Source: Clostridiales bacterium (GTDB lineage: Bacteria > Bacillota > Clostridia > Oscillospirales > Oscillospiraceae). Taken from it: a stretch of DNA of 26,183 nucleotides. The DNA is taken from the NCBI GenBank assembly GCA_004557075.1, contig SFEX01000025.1, positions 1 through 26,183 on the forward strand. The letters run 5' to 3'. The notes beneath the pieces are model-generated. The model was given only the letters and a program-made list of their open reading frames with translations. It made no database searches and was not told the DNA's origin. Shown one piece after another: positions 7,501 to 15,077 of the stretch (its first letter is position 1; each line of letters starts with the position of its first letter). The translations under genes and the position numbers were made by a program.

Positions 7501-10031
7501 TCGAGGGCGGCTTCTACAGCGTAAACGGCCTTGACGATCTTGAAGCTCTTCAGAATTACGTCCGCGACGGATTTAAGACAAAGGGCATCATCTTCTTCAT
7601 GACGCGCGATATTGACATGAGCGTGAAATACTCCTCAAACACGAGCAAGTCATGGGCTCCTATCGGTGATGTCAAGCAGCCGTTCCAGGGCACCTTCGAC
7701 GGTCAGGGCTACACGGTTAAATACTTATATATTAATAACTCCAGCGACGATCAGGGCCTGTTCGGCCATGTCAACAACGGCGCTGTCATCAAGAATCTCG
7801 GTGTGTGCGGCGTTGTAAGAGCCAATGTTAACGCGGGCGGCATTGTCGGCGATTTCAACTTCAGTACGCTTGCAAACTGCTGGTCCTCCTGCGAGGTAAC
7901 GGCTCTCGGTAACAACGCGGGCGGTCTTGTCGGCGGCGCTAACATGGGCAGCATTATTAACTGCACAAACTACGGCGTTGTCGCAAACGGCAGCGCTTAC
8001 GGCGCCATTGCGGGCTATGCCTTCGGCACGAACATTGAATACTGCTATTACCTTTACGGCACCTGCCAGCAGCCCTACTCCCCCGCTTCAACGCCTGTCG
8101 CTAATGGCGTTGCCTACTTTAACGGCACAAGCGCGGCATGCATACTCGAAAAGAAGATAAATGTTGAGGGAACCGAGACCCGCAACGCACTCAGCGCTCT
8201 CAAGCTCTATGTTGACGCGCACCCTGAAACCAACTACTGCTACTGGACGGTAGGAAACACCGAGGAATACCTTGCAATGGGCGTTGCCCTCTTCCCTGTC
8301 CTTATCTCCGCCTCAAACACCATGGGCAACAAGGACTACAACGAAGTGCAGGCATACTTTGACGGCAAGGAATACTTCTCCGTCGTAAAGGCGGTGAATG
8401 CCGCTAACGATTCGGAAAACGGCGGCGATGTTACTCTCGCAACCAACGCGGTGCTCGGCATGCATGACGATATAAGTCTCGATGAGAACGTTCGTCTGCT
8501 CACCGGCGACTTCTCCCTCGTCATAAAATCCGACGTTAAGGTCTACAGCATGCAGCAGCTTATCGGTGTGTTTATCGATAAGGAGGGCGGAAGCATCTCG
8601 ATCTTTGACAGCTCGGATAACAGCTATAAGCTGTTTATGTACTCCCAGAAGAAGGCCGACGCATCCTGCAACAGCCAGATATACAGCACCGACAGTCTGA
8701 CCTTCCGCTCGGGCGAGGTCAAGGACGCGGGGCCGGAGGCATACAACCTCAGCCTGCAGGACGGCAATTTCATCATAAACTCCACCCTTGAGAGCGGAAA
8801 TCCGCACGGCTTCCCGCCCGCCAGTACCCTGACTATAGAGAGAAGAGCCACTCTTACGGTGTTCTCAAACGCCAGGATCCGCACGACAGGCGGAGCTGAG
8901 GTCATGAATGAGGGCACAGTCAAAATCGGCAACGCCACCCTCGAGCGCAACGGCGGTGTCCGCATGAAGGGCGTATTTGAGGACGACGGCGGTCTGGTAA
9001 CGCTCCCGTTCATCTACAAGGACGGCTACACGCTGCGCGGCTGGTCTGACGGCACCAACATCTATCAGGCCGGTACTAAGGTCGATGTCCAAAAGGCTAC
9101 AACGTTTACGGCGCAGTGGAATTTGGGCGAGGGTCCGGATCCGTATCCCGGCGACGACTCCTATTCAGACAGCGGTGATCCCGTATACGATATTCCGATC
9201 AAGGTCATCGAGTCAAAGGGCGGCACGATAACTCCCGGAAGCCTTAATGCTGCCAAGGGCGAGAACCTCAGCTTTGGTGTCAAGGCCGACACAGGATACA
9301 TAACAAAGAACTTCCTTGTTGACGGTCAGTCCGCCAAGCTCGACGAAAACGGCAATTATAAGTTCACAAGCGTCAGCCGTGAGCACAGCATGGTCGCCTT
9401 CTTCGCTCCCGTCACAAACAGCGCATACTACGACTGGCAGTCAAGCTTCACGGATGTGCGCCCCGGAGATTGGTGCTACGATAACGTGAGGTACGTTGTG
9501 TCCGCCGGTATGTTCAACGGAAAGACTTCCACCACCTTCGCGCCTGATGATCCCATGACCCGTGAAATGGTCGTTGTGGTTCTCTGGAGGCTCTCTGGCG
9601 AGCCTATCATCCCCGGCTCGGATTGCAGCTTTACCGATGTTTCCAAGAGTAGCTATGCTTATGAGGCCATACGCTGGGCAAACTATTTCGGCATAGTTCA
9701 GGGCTTTTCCGAAACACGCTTCGGCTACGGACAGTCGGTCAACCGTGAGCAGCTCGTTACCTTCCTGTTCCGTTACGCGAAGAATTACGCCGGAAACGAC
9801 GTTTCTCTGTACGACAGCACGAACATCCTCGGATACGAAGACGTGCTGAGCATTTCAAAGGGAATGACCCAGCCCTTCCAGTGGGCTATCGGCGCAGGAA
9901 TCGTCAACGGCACTACGGCCACGACGCTGACCCCCAAGGGTCTTGCGACAAGGGCTCAGGTAGCGGCCATCCTCTCCCGCTACTGCAACCAGTTTATAAA
10001 CACCGTGCCTGTTTTCAATACGGGCAACTGA
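4557..10031 (+). CDS. Giant secreted protein with GLUG-type repeats and three SLH domains
   Basis: The 1824-residue protein has a clear signal peptide (cleavage probably after VMA, residue 30). Four tandem units of roughly 280-320 residues begin near residues 39, 333, 648 and 969. Each unit has a GGxYSISS segment, a TDDI...WxPIG...F.G.FDG.GY block, a GLFG block and short GGIVG...NCW motifs typical of GLUG repeats. From about 1255 to 1480 the sequence is unlike these. A Listeria-Bacteroides-type repeat (GYTLRGWSDG...FTAQWN, about 1480-1523), an acidic linker PYPGDDSYSDSGD and another beta domain follow. Three SLH domains (about 1631-1684, 1690-1744, 1756-1814) should bind pyruvylated secondary cell wall polymer and hold the protein at the cell surface. 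The start is set by GGAGGG upstream. Its likely role is adhesion or surface-layer structure; no catalytic domain is recognised. It has its own promoter and is probably monocistronic. Confidence 0.9.
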   Translation: MNSKLRKIISSFLVVVMMFSLVGGAIPVMAKDACGYEPTSTMSALAGGSEDAVSGGVYSISSESELNSFAKYVNDGRSTAGVTFYLTSDIKLDKDALWVPIGSSLVNAFQGVFDGCGFAVTRLSSASAGSDFALFGYVKSEAALIKNLGVEGEITGADYVAGIVAHLNGGAVKNCWSAVDVSGEGAVGGVAAEVVGGTVSNCCSFGYINGSKQVGAIAGRVSDRAVVDYSYYVYYGADSAVGSTDSSSRADVFRFAGSSTEVLTEKVLTVGSKKTDDLIALLNEWIDQQKGRSDYRDWVYDTSKQSTDRTDGRYPSLEYPGYIEPVESIYTATASMTALYESNASGTAGAFYSISSSKELEYFRDYVNLGYLTEGITFFQTKDISIGLAGALNTDIVWIPIGNDDKVAFKGVFDGQGYLLLDNYTNGGNYQGLFGYVDGADAEIKNVGSTGILKGNDSVGGIVGNLINGSVTNCWFDGEINADDRIGGIVGKADAGNITNCVNFANVIGSKKVGGIVGETTSSVNIKYCYYSSENSVGCGDGSGTQTAVVGFDRNGSDFTLKRSVTVGSASGVKLLNVLNHWVTYLSVDNSYRFWKIDDSAEGVARLQGLHPTQLFPGDGAGIKRVDEPRVDVDNTENPYSIIYSKTSTMTELAASGGEVVQGGHYSISSADEMQLLSDFVNSGHDTLGATFYMTDDIILAGKAATSGDHGWIPIGRDFTVTDISSWKYMFRGTFDGCGYTVYGLYITNEKGDNLGLFGRVRDGVIKNLGVVGGMVGEIKCGGIVGKIDNGTIENCWSAVNIQSESKTGGIAGIIDHATITNCVAYGAMLCYGAGTANAGGIFGEDMGKSTVKNCYYLGSAAKVGYDKIASSSTADIISFTYGFENDDYYCTLERAAIIDDVTTTSLLDALNAWVYMRNNGQYCAWLNSETLIVADDGANPGHYPRLMTAQERTDPGNDNYNGDYTATSSVSALYSTRTDGIEGGFYSVNGLDDLEALQNYVRDGFKTKGIIFFMTRDIDMSVKYSSNTSKSWAPIGDVKQPFQGTFDGQGYTVKYLYINNSSDDQGLFGHVNNGAVIKNLGVCGVVRANVNAGGIVGDFNFSTLANCWSSCEVTALGNNAGGLVGGANMGSIINCTNYGVVANGSAYGAIAGYAFGTNIEYCYYLYGTCQQPYSPASTPVANGVAYFNGTSAACILEKKINVEGTETRNALSALKLYVDAHPETNYCYWTVGNTEEYLAMGVALFPVLISASNTMGNKDYNEVQAYFDGKEYFSVVKAVNAANDSENGGDVTLATNAVLGMHDDISLDENVRLLTGDFSLVIKSDVKVYSMQQLIGVFIDKEGGSISIFDSSDNSYKLFMYSQKKADASCNSQIYSTDSLTFRSGEVKDAGPEAYNLSLQDGNFIINSTLESGNPHGFPPASTLTIERRATLTVFSNARIRTTGGAEVMNEGTVKIGNATLERNGGVRMKGVFEDDGGLVTLPFIYKDGYTLRGWSDGTNIYQAGTKVDVQKATTFTAQWNLGEGPDPYPGDDSYSDSGDPVYDIPIKVIESKGGTITPGSLNAAKGENLSFGVKADTGYITKNFLVDGQSAKLDENGNYKFTSVSREHSMVAFFAPVTNSAYYDWQSSFTDVRPGDWCYDNVRYVVSAGMFNGKTSTTFAPDDPMTREMVVVVLWRLSGEPIIPGSDCSFTDVSKSSYAYEAIRWANYFGIVQGFSETRFGYGQSVNREQLVTFLFRYAKNYAGNDVSLYDSTNILGYEDVLSISKGMTQPFQWAIGAGIVNGTTATTLTPKGLATRAQVAAILSRYCNQFINTVPVFNTGN
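4670..8290 (+). repeat. Four tandem coding repeats of about 0.9 kb within the surface protein gene
   Basis: The starts near 4674, 5555, 6497 and 7460 give steps of about 880, 940 and 960 bp. Each unit opens with a Ser/Thr-Met/Val-Thr/Ser-Ala/Glu-Leu block and closes with a tryptophan-containing segment and a proline-rich PxL.xP. The units have diverged in sequence, so they look like old internal duplications rather than recent copies. Unit 1 has the weakest GLUG motifs. Confidence 0.75.
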
Positions 10032-10038
10032 GCAAATA

Positions 10039-10074
10039 TTTAGGCAGCAGGAATTTTAATTCCTGCTGCCTAAA
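10039..10074. terminator. Long perfect hairpin after the surface protein gene
   Basis: TTTAGGCAGCAGGAATT and its exact complement AATTCCTGCTGCCTAAA form a 17-bp stem around two T residues, starting 8 nt after the stop codon. The plus strand then reads AAAAAC, so there is no classical U-tract; the stem's own TTTA/TAAA ends are the only AT-rich flank. It probably stabilises or ends the 5.5-kb transcript. Confidence 0.6.
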
Positions 10075-10330
10075 AAACACCTCCGGCTGATGTGGCTGAG
10101 CACCGGCTCATACGGAGAGAACTATGAGAATGGCAATTGTTTTGCATATAGCATCTATTTGCCGCGTTGCAAGATTTCAGAATCGGACGAGCGATGCTCG
10201 CCCCTACGGGCGGTATGTTGAACATTGCATTGACTGATTCAGTTTCAGTACGCGAGTGCAAAAAAGATTAGTTTAAACGTTGCAGGTCGAGCTGATGCAA
10301 TGTAGATAAATTGAAATGTTAAAACGGATT
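10075..10330. other. Non-coding stretch with a dispersed-repeat-like palindrome
   Basis: No convincing gene is present. Around 10172-10215 the sequence contains CGAGC-GAT-GCTCG (10188-10200) followed by CCCCTACGGGCGG. From memory this resembles short GC-rich palindromes scattered through intergenic regions of many Oscillospiraceae genomes, but I cannot check copy number here. A 37-codon reading frame crosses it (10124-10237) and is not called as a gene. The rest is AT-rich spacer. Confidence 0.4.
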
Positions 10331-10364
10331 AAAAAAAGGCGGGAGCCGAAGCTCCCGCCTTTTT
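10331..10364. terminator. Bidirectional intrinsic terminator
   Basis: GGCGGGAGC and GCTCCCGCC form a 9-bp GC-rich stem with a CGAA loop. An A7 run lies before it and a T5 run after it, so it works on paper in both directions. It lies 38 nt after the anti-sigma gene's stop on the minus strand, which is its most likely client. Confidence 0.85.
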
Positions 10365-10402
10365 CGCATATGTGGGCTATGTTGAAAATCAGATCTCGTG
10401 CA

Positions 10403-11524
10403 TCATGCCGCGCCTAATATGGCGTTCGTTAAATATTGAGATATCTGATGAAGGTTGCTTTGATTGAACCAGTCGCTGACAACGTTCTGACCAATGTTTA
10501 TGATCGCCCCATGGTCGCCTATGTTCCTCGTCAGGCTCTCAGCCAGAACCGCCCACAGCTTCTGTCCGTCCTCGGTGCTGGATTCAATTATATTGAACTC
10601 ATAGCCGATGCGCTTTGCGACATCGCTTTCGCTGTAGTAGTCGCTCAGCTTATTATAGAAGTCCGATATCGCGCTTGTGAAGCTCAGCAGCTCATCGCAG
10701 TTAAGCTCATCAAGCTTGAGCTTCTCCCTGTACTCTACAGGAACTACGCCGGCGGCATCGCCGATACGCTGTATCGTCTCGGGCAGTCCTATATATTCAA
10801 AGAGCTGGTTTATCGTCTGAACATTGCACTTTACAAGCTCTTCAAAGCTATAGTTACTGTGCTCTGAGATAAGCTTATTGATCATCTCAATGCGTCCCTC
10901 AGATACGTTATACTCTTTGGCGAGCTCTGCTATGGACTTATCGCCCTTTACGATCTGGCTCAGGACAGAGAATGTGTAATCAACCGATTTATTAAACTCC
11001 TCAATGGCGTTGACCGTATTCTCGCGCAAAGTCTCCGCCGTCTCCTCATTCGCATCGTGCACGCTTATGAGAATGGAGTTTTTAAGGTCAGTTATATAAT
11101 GCTTCTCCTGCAAAGCGCCGACAACGGAAGTCACTGCGGAGGTATAGTCCTGACCGACGATCTCAAGTCCGGCCATGACCTCCTGCGCGTCCTCGTTAAG
11201 AGCCTCCGCCTTGACTACAGTATTTCTGTCATCGACTTCAAGGCGTATGCTGGGGTTAACATCAATCATGATAACGCTGTTTTGCGCCATCGTCAGGCTT
11301 GTTACGGAGCCAGACAGCGTCATCGTATCCGTTTCGACCTTGACCCCGTTTGCAGCCATGATCGATGTGCCCATCAAGATGACGGCAAGGCAGGCCGCGA
11401 TAGATGCTATCATCCCGCGATTATGTGGGTATCTGCGGGTTGCCCTCACGGGCTCGCACATAAGCTCTTCTATATATTCATCTTTTACCGACCCTATATG
11501 TCGAAGCAATTCTTCGCCTTTCAA
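10403..11524 (-). CDS. RsgI-like membrane anti-sigma factor
   Basis: This 373-residue protein has a short cytoplasmic N-terminus (about 1-37), one transmembrane segment (about 38-58, IASIAACLAVILMG) and a long extracellular part. The segment IDVNPSIRLEVDDRNTVVKAEALNED (about 87-112) matches the conserved extracellular domain of RsgI-type anti-sigma factors. The rest is acidic and helical, with no carbohydrate-binding module of the kind found in cellulosome RsgI proteins. It starts with TTG (11522-11524) and overlaps the sigma factor stop by 4 nt, which strongly suggests that it holds that sigma factor inactive until an outside signal is sensed. The signal is unknown. The N-terminal cytoplasmic part is shorter than usual for RsgI. 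Confidence 0.75.
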   Translation of the reverse strand: MKGEELLRHIGSVKDEYIEELMCEPVRATRRYPHNRGMIASIAACLAVILMGTSIMAANGVKVETDTMTLSGSVTSLTMAQNSVIMIDVNPSIRLEVDDRNTVVKAEALNEDAQEVMAGLEIVGQDYTSAVTSVVGALQEKHYITDLKNSILISVHDANEETAETLRENTVNAIEEFNKSVDYTFSVLSQIVKGDKSIAELAKEYNVSEGRIEMINKLISEHSNYSFEELVKCNVQTINQLFEYIGLPETIQRIGDAAGVVPVEYREKLKLDELNCDELLSFTSAISDFYNKLSDYYSESDVAKRIGYEFNIIESSTEDGQKLWAVLAESLTRNIGDHGAIINIGQNVVSDWFNQSNLHQISQYLTNAILGAA

Positions 11525-12081
11525 AGTGGAATTCCTTCTTTCATAAAATGTTTTTTAAGCTTGTTTCGCAGCCTGAAAAGCATTGTTGTTGTTTTTGAAA
11601 CCGAGATATCATAGTGCCGGGCAACGTCGGCGATTGGCTCCATCATCCAGTATCTCCGCATGAACACGCCACGCTCGACCACATTGAGCTGGCCGAGGAA
11701 GCTGTCAATGGCCGCAGTTATCTCAGCAGAGTCCTGACGCCGGGCAAGCTCATCATGCCCTGATACGCACTCTGACAGTTCATCAAGCAGCAGCGGGACT
11801 TCGCCGTTTCCGCGCTTATCGCTTTGCTTCATCCGCAATCTGTCCAGAGCGAGGTTTCGGGTAATTTTTCCGATATATGATGCCATTGACGAAGGCTCAT
11901 TGGGCGGAATACTATTCCACGCCCGCATATAAGCGTCATTAACGCATTCTTCGCTGTCTTCGTCATTGCCGAGAATATTAAAAGCTATCTTATGACAGTA
12001 GCGGCCATATTTAATATCTGTTTGTAATATAGCTTCTTCCGAGCGTTCCAGAAAAAGCTCCACAATACGCCGATCGTCCAA
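11521..12081 (-). CDS. ECF-like RNA polymerase sigma factor
   Basis: The 186-residue protein has the two-domain layout of ECF (sigma-70 group 4) factors. Region 2 (about 20-85) includes the segment ECVNDAYMRAWNSIPP and ITRNLALDRLR, and region 4 (about 125-175) includes LGQLNVVERGVFMRRYW and the helix-turn-helix IADVARHYDISVSKTTTMLFRLR. It should direct RNA polymerase to its own promoter set once released by the overlapping anti-sigma factor. The start is TTG at 12079-12081 with AGGAG (12088-12092 on the minus strand) six bases upstream. I could not identify a self-recognised promoter in the AT-rich region before it. The nearby SLH surface protein is a plausible target, but this is only a guess from position. 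Confidence 0.88.
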   Translation of the reverse strand: MDDRRIVELFLERSEEAILQTDIKYGRYCHKIAFNILGNDEDSEECVNDAYMRAWNSIPPNEPSSMASYIGKITRNLALDRLRMKQSDKRGNGEVPLLLDELSECVSGHDELARRQDSAEITAAIDSFLGQLNVVERGVFMRRYWMMEPIADVARHYDISVSKTTTMLFRLRNKLKKHFMKEGIPL

Positions 12082-12215
12082 AACTCTCTCCTAACCATCT
12101 AATAATAGAGACGGAATTTATAATTAAGTATCACATTTTTTTCACAAAATTACAAGAATTTTTTTACTTCAAATGACAGTTTTATATTAATTTTAATATT
12201 TGAAACTTTTTGTTG

Positions 12216-12244
12216 TTGTATCATCACCCCGGATGTGCTATAGT
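12216..12244 (+). promoter_or_regulatory. Promoter of the cdsA operon
   Basis: TTGTAT (12216-12221) and TATAGT (12239-12244) are 17 nt apart, giving a leader of about 60 nt before the TTG start at 12313. The 230-nt region is shared with the divergent sigma factor gene and is otherwise very AT-rich. Confidence 0.5.
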
Positions 12245-12312
12245 TTCTCTATTAATCTAACGTTAAATTGTGGTAAACTATTTTTGACCGCAGCAGAAAG
12301 AAGGAAAAATTT

Positions 12313-13116
12313 TTGAAAACCCGCGTTATTTCGGCGACAGTTCTTATAATTCTTGTAGTCACCTGCTTTGCCCTCGGCCCCATTACCCGCGCACTGCTTC
12401 TTTTGGCCGTGGCTGTCATGTCCATCTGGGAGACATGCAGAGCAATTGGCTGTAAGGATATTAAATGCACACCTTGGATCTTATATCTTTATGCCGTGGC
12501 AAGCGCCGTGGCGATCTGGCTCAAGGCCGACGCTGTCATCTGCGAAACCCTGTTTTTCGTTGCAGTGTTCGCGGTCATGACCGCAGGTGTCGTATCCAAG
12601 AGCGTGCGCGCCCCCGGCGCTTTAGCAAGCCTTGGTGTGCTTGCATATCCTCTTGTCCCCATAATGATAATATACAAGCTCGCGCTTATGGAAAACAGCA
12701 TTTGGATCCCCGTTTTTGCCATAGCCTGCATATCCACCTGGGTATGCGACAGCTTTGCGCTCTTCGGCGGCAAGCGCTTCGGCAAGCATAAGCTTGCTCC
12801 CGAGGTCAGCCCGCACAAGACCGTTGAGGGTACTGTCTGCGGCGCTATCTCCTCCCTTGTTGCCGGTGCCATCATGTTCTTTGTGCTCAAATCGTTCTAT
12901 GATATTCCCCTCTTTATATGCATGCTTACCGCCCTTATATGCTCAAGCTTCGGTCAGGTCGGCGATCTCGCGGCCTCTCTTATAAAGCGCATGGCCGGTA
13001 TGAAGGATTACAGCAACCTCATTCCCGGTCACGGCGGCGTTATGGACAGAGTGGACAGTCTGCTGTTCTCCATCCCCTCGGCCTACTTCTGCCTTATGAT
13101 CGCAGGCATATTCTAA
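12313..13116 (+). CDS. cdsA: Phosphatidate cytidylyltransferase (CDP-diglyceride synthase)
   Basis: CdsA is an integral membrane enzyme that converts phosphatidic acid and CTP to CDP-diacylglycerol and pyrophosphate, the branch point for phosphatidylglycerol and other phospholipids. The 267-residue protein is almost entirely hydrophobic, with about eight membrane segments. Near the C-terminus it shows the family signature: SLIKRMAGMKDYSNLIPGHG followed by GVMDRVDS, with the Lys-Asp and Asp-Arg-x-Asp-Ser residues of the active site. Length is usual for the family. It starts with TTG at 12313, with AAGGA upstream. A lipid kinase gene begins 22 nt after its stop and could supply its substrate. 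No dxr, uppS or rseP gene is adjacent, although these often flank cdsA in bacteria. Confidence 0.93.
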   Translation: MKTRVISATVLIILVVTCFALGPITRALLLLAVAVMSIWETCRAIGCKDIKCTPWILYLYAVASAVAIWLKADAVICETLFFVAVFAVMTAGVVSKSVRAPGALASLGVLAYPLVPIMIIYKLALMENSIWIPVFAIACISTWVCDSFALFGGKRFGKHKLAPEVSPHKTVEGTVCGAISSLVAGAIMFFVLKSFYDIPLFICMLTALICSSFGQVGDLAASLIKRMAGMKDYSNLIPGHGGVMDRVDSLLFSIPSAYFCLMIAGIF

Positions 13117-13138
13117 ACTATCCGGAGTTACACACGCA

Positions 13139-14041
13139 ATGAAACCTTTCTCTCAGCTAAAGCGACTGATGCTTATATTCAACCCCGTTTCCGGGCGCCG
13201 CATGTCGAACCGCTATCTGCCGGACATCATAAAGTTGTTCAGCGAAAAGGATTTCGCCGTAACGGTATTCCCCACGCACAAGCAGGGCGACGCCACGGAA
13301 TTTGCAAGGCTCTATTCCTCGGAATTTGACCTTGTCGTCTGCATAGGCGGCGACGGAACTCTAAACGAGACCATAAGCGGCCTTATTCTCAGCGAAACCG
13401 AGGTTCCGCTCGGCTATATCCCCGCCGGCAGCACAAACGATTTTGCCTCCTGCCACGGTATATCCTCCGACCCGCTCACCGCCGCGCTTAACATTGCGAC
13501 CGGCAATCCCGAGTCCATCGACATCGGACGCTTCGGCGATAACATGTATTTTTCCTACGTCGCCGCCTTCGGTGCTTTTTCATGGCTTTCCTACACGACG
13601 CCGCAAAGTTTGAAGAATGTGCTCGGACATTCCGCATATATTCTTGACGCGGTAAAAGATCTTCCGAAGGTGAAATCTCACCATCTTCGTCTTGACGTGG
13701 GAAATTTCGTGTGCGAAGGCGACTATATTTTCGGCGCAGTTTGTAACTCAACCTCTGTTGCCGGAACCATCGCCTTGCCGAAGAATATTGTTGATACAGG
13801 CGACGGACAATTTGAGGTGCTTCTTGTCCATGAGCCGCAGACGCTTATAGACTTTCAGAATTTGATACTCGGCGTACTGACGCAGGATTACTCCTCGCCT
13901 TTTCTTGATTTTTTCCAGACTGACCATCTGAAAATAGAAGCTCCGTCAGATCTTGACTGGTCCCTTGACGGTGAGCGCGGCCCGGGCTCAAGCACTATTG
14001 AGATCTCAAATCTCACGAAAAAGCTCACCTTGATATGCTGA
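13139..14041 (+). CDS. Diacylglycerol kinase family lipid kinase (YegS/DgkB type)
   Basis: This soluble or peripheral kinase of 300 residues is expected to phosphorylate diacylglycerol, or a related lipid, with ATP to give phosphatidic acid. It shows NPVSGRR at the N-terminus (15-21), the nucleotide-binding GGDGTLNE (70-77), PAGSTNDFA (about 98-106) and a C-terminal beta domain ending in DGE with SLDGERG. Length is typical. The start at 13139 has GGAG 11 nt upstream, a little far but workable. It sits directly after cdsA, so the pair could recycle diacylglycerol released by lipoteichoic-acid-type polymer synthesis into CDP-diacylglycerol. The true substrate (diacylglycerol or another lipid) cannot be told from sequence alone. 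Confidence 0.9.
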   Translation: MKPFSQLKRLMLIFNPVSGRRMSNRYLPDIIKLFSEKDFAVTVFPTHKQGDATEFARLYSSEFDLVVCIGGDGTLNETISGLILSETEVPLGYIPAGSTNDFASCHGISSDPLTAALNIATGNPESIDIGRFGDNMYFSYVAAFGAFSWLSYTTPQSLKNVLGHSAYILDAVKDLPKVKSHHLRLDVGNFVCEGDYIFGAVCNSTSVAGTIALPKNIVDTGDGQFEVLLVHEPQTLIDFQNLILGVLTQDYSSPFLDFFQTDHLKIEAPSDLDWSLDGERGPGSSTIEISNLTKKLTLIC

Positions 14042-14051
14042 CCGATATCCC

Positions 14052-14081
14052 GAAATTACCGTCCACGAGGGCGGTAATTTC
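14052..14081 (+). terminator. Hairpin between the lipid kinase and yihY genes
   Basis: GAAATTACCG (14052-14061) and CGGTAATTTC (14072-14081) form a perfect 10-bp stem with a 10-nt loop, 10 nt after the kinase stop. No U-tract follows. It may be a weak terminator or a processing/stability element in the transcript. Confidence 0.4.
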
Positions 14082-14154
14082 AGCATGTGACCCCTCTCTG
14101 TAACGCTTTTCCTGTGCAGTGTAAAACGTTTCAGCAGACTTTTTTGGAGGCGCC

Positions 14155-14970
14155 ATGAAGCATTTAATTTCAAAAATTAAAATATTCACCGACGGAATAA
14201 GCCAGAAAAACGTCAACGCACATGCTGCCGCAAGCGCATTTTATATGTTTATGTCGCTTGTGCCCTTTCTCGCTATCGTCACCTCCATAATACCGCTTAC
14301 CGGTCTTTCTCAGGATACATTGTTCGATGCCGTTGAGCGCTATCTTCCGCTTGCGCTGCAGTCGATAATAGAAACGATCATAAATGATATTTATTTTGCG
14401 TCCGGCGCCGTTCTGCCGCTGTCCATTTTAGGTGCTGTCTGGCTCTCAAGCCGCGCCTTTTCCGCTCTCATACGCGGCATCGAAGTAATTGCCGATGCGC
14501 CGAAATACAGCTCCTATCTGCGCCGCGGCCTTACAGCCTGCATCTACACCGTGGGACTTATTGTCATAATGATAGTCGTGCTGGCGTTAATGGTCTTCGG
14601 ACATGAAATATATGAGTTTTTAAGCACCGAAGTGCCCGGCATCTCCCCTGCTTTGAAGCTGCTTATAAAGCTGCGTTTTATTGTAGTTTTTCTCCTGCTC
14701 TCGGCCGTCTTTCTTGCAATATATATCGGTACCCCCGGCATGAAGCTGCGCTTTGCAGAGCTCATCCCCGGTGCTGCCGCCGCCGCAGGTGCGTGGCTCC
14801 TGTTCACATGGCTTTTTTCTCTGTATATCCTCTATGGCGGCGGCTTTTCTACCTATGGCAGCCTCGCAACAATCATCATTTCCCTCCTGTGGATGTACTG
14901 GTGTATGTATATCATCCTGCTCGGCGCATACCTGAATGTATTTATCCATAATCAGAAGAATGATTTTTAG
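14155..14970 (+). CDS. YihY/BrkB family inner-membrane protein
   Basis: The 271-residue protein has about six membrane segments and the layout of the YihY/BrkB (formerly tRNA-processing ribonuclease BN) family. It has AAASAFYMFMSLVPFLAI near the N-terminus, SSRAFSALIRGI in the middle, and the family-typical C-terminal YGSLATIIISLLWMYWCMYI followed by LLGAYLN. The molecular function of the family is not settled; old claims of ribonuclease BN activity were assigned to a different gene. The start is fixed by GGAGG five bases upstream. It may be cotranscribed with the lipid genes before it, although a hairpin lies between. Confidence 0.88.
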   Translation: MKHLISKIKIFTDGISQKNVNAHAAASAFYMFMSLVPFLAIVTSIIPLTGLSQDTLFDAVERYLPLALQSIIETIINDIYFASGAVLPLSILGAVWLSSRAFSALIRGIEVIADAPKYSSYLRRGLTACIYTVGLIVIMIVVLALMVFGHEIYEFLSTEVPGISPALKLLIKLRFIVVFLLLSAVFLAIYIGTPGMKLRFAELIPGAAAAAGAWLLFTWLFSLYILYGGGFSTYGSLATIIISLLWMYWCMYIILLGAYLNVFIHNQKNDF

Positions 14971-15008
14971 TTATTATCTACAATAATTTTGCTCAATTTT
15001 TATCAGTA

Positions 15009-15037
15009 TTTACAATTAAATTTTAGTATGCTATAAT
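15009..15037 (+). promoter_or_regulatory. Promoter of the MATE exporter gene
   Basis: TTTACA (15009-15014) and a consensus TATAAT (15032-15037) are spaced by 17 nt. Predicted transcription start is near 15044, giving a leader of about 34 nt. This is one of the best promoters in the window and has no obvious operator over it. Confidence 0.75.
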
Positions 15038-15077
15038 CTCTAACGTTTGAATATCTATGTGATCAGGTGTGAACAAA

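Noticed and set aside
10124..10237. 37-codon frame starting MRMAIVLHIAS with GGAGAG upstream
   Set aside because: It runs straight through the dispersed-repeat-like palindrome, has no recognisable domain and lies in non-coding spacer between terminators.
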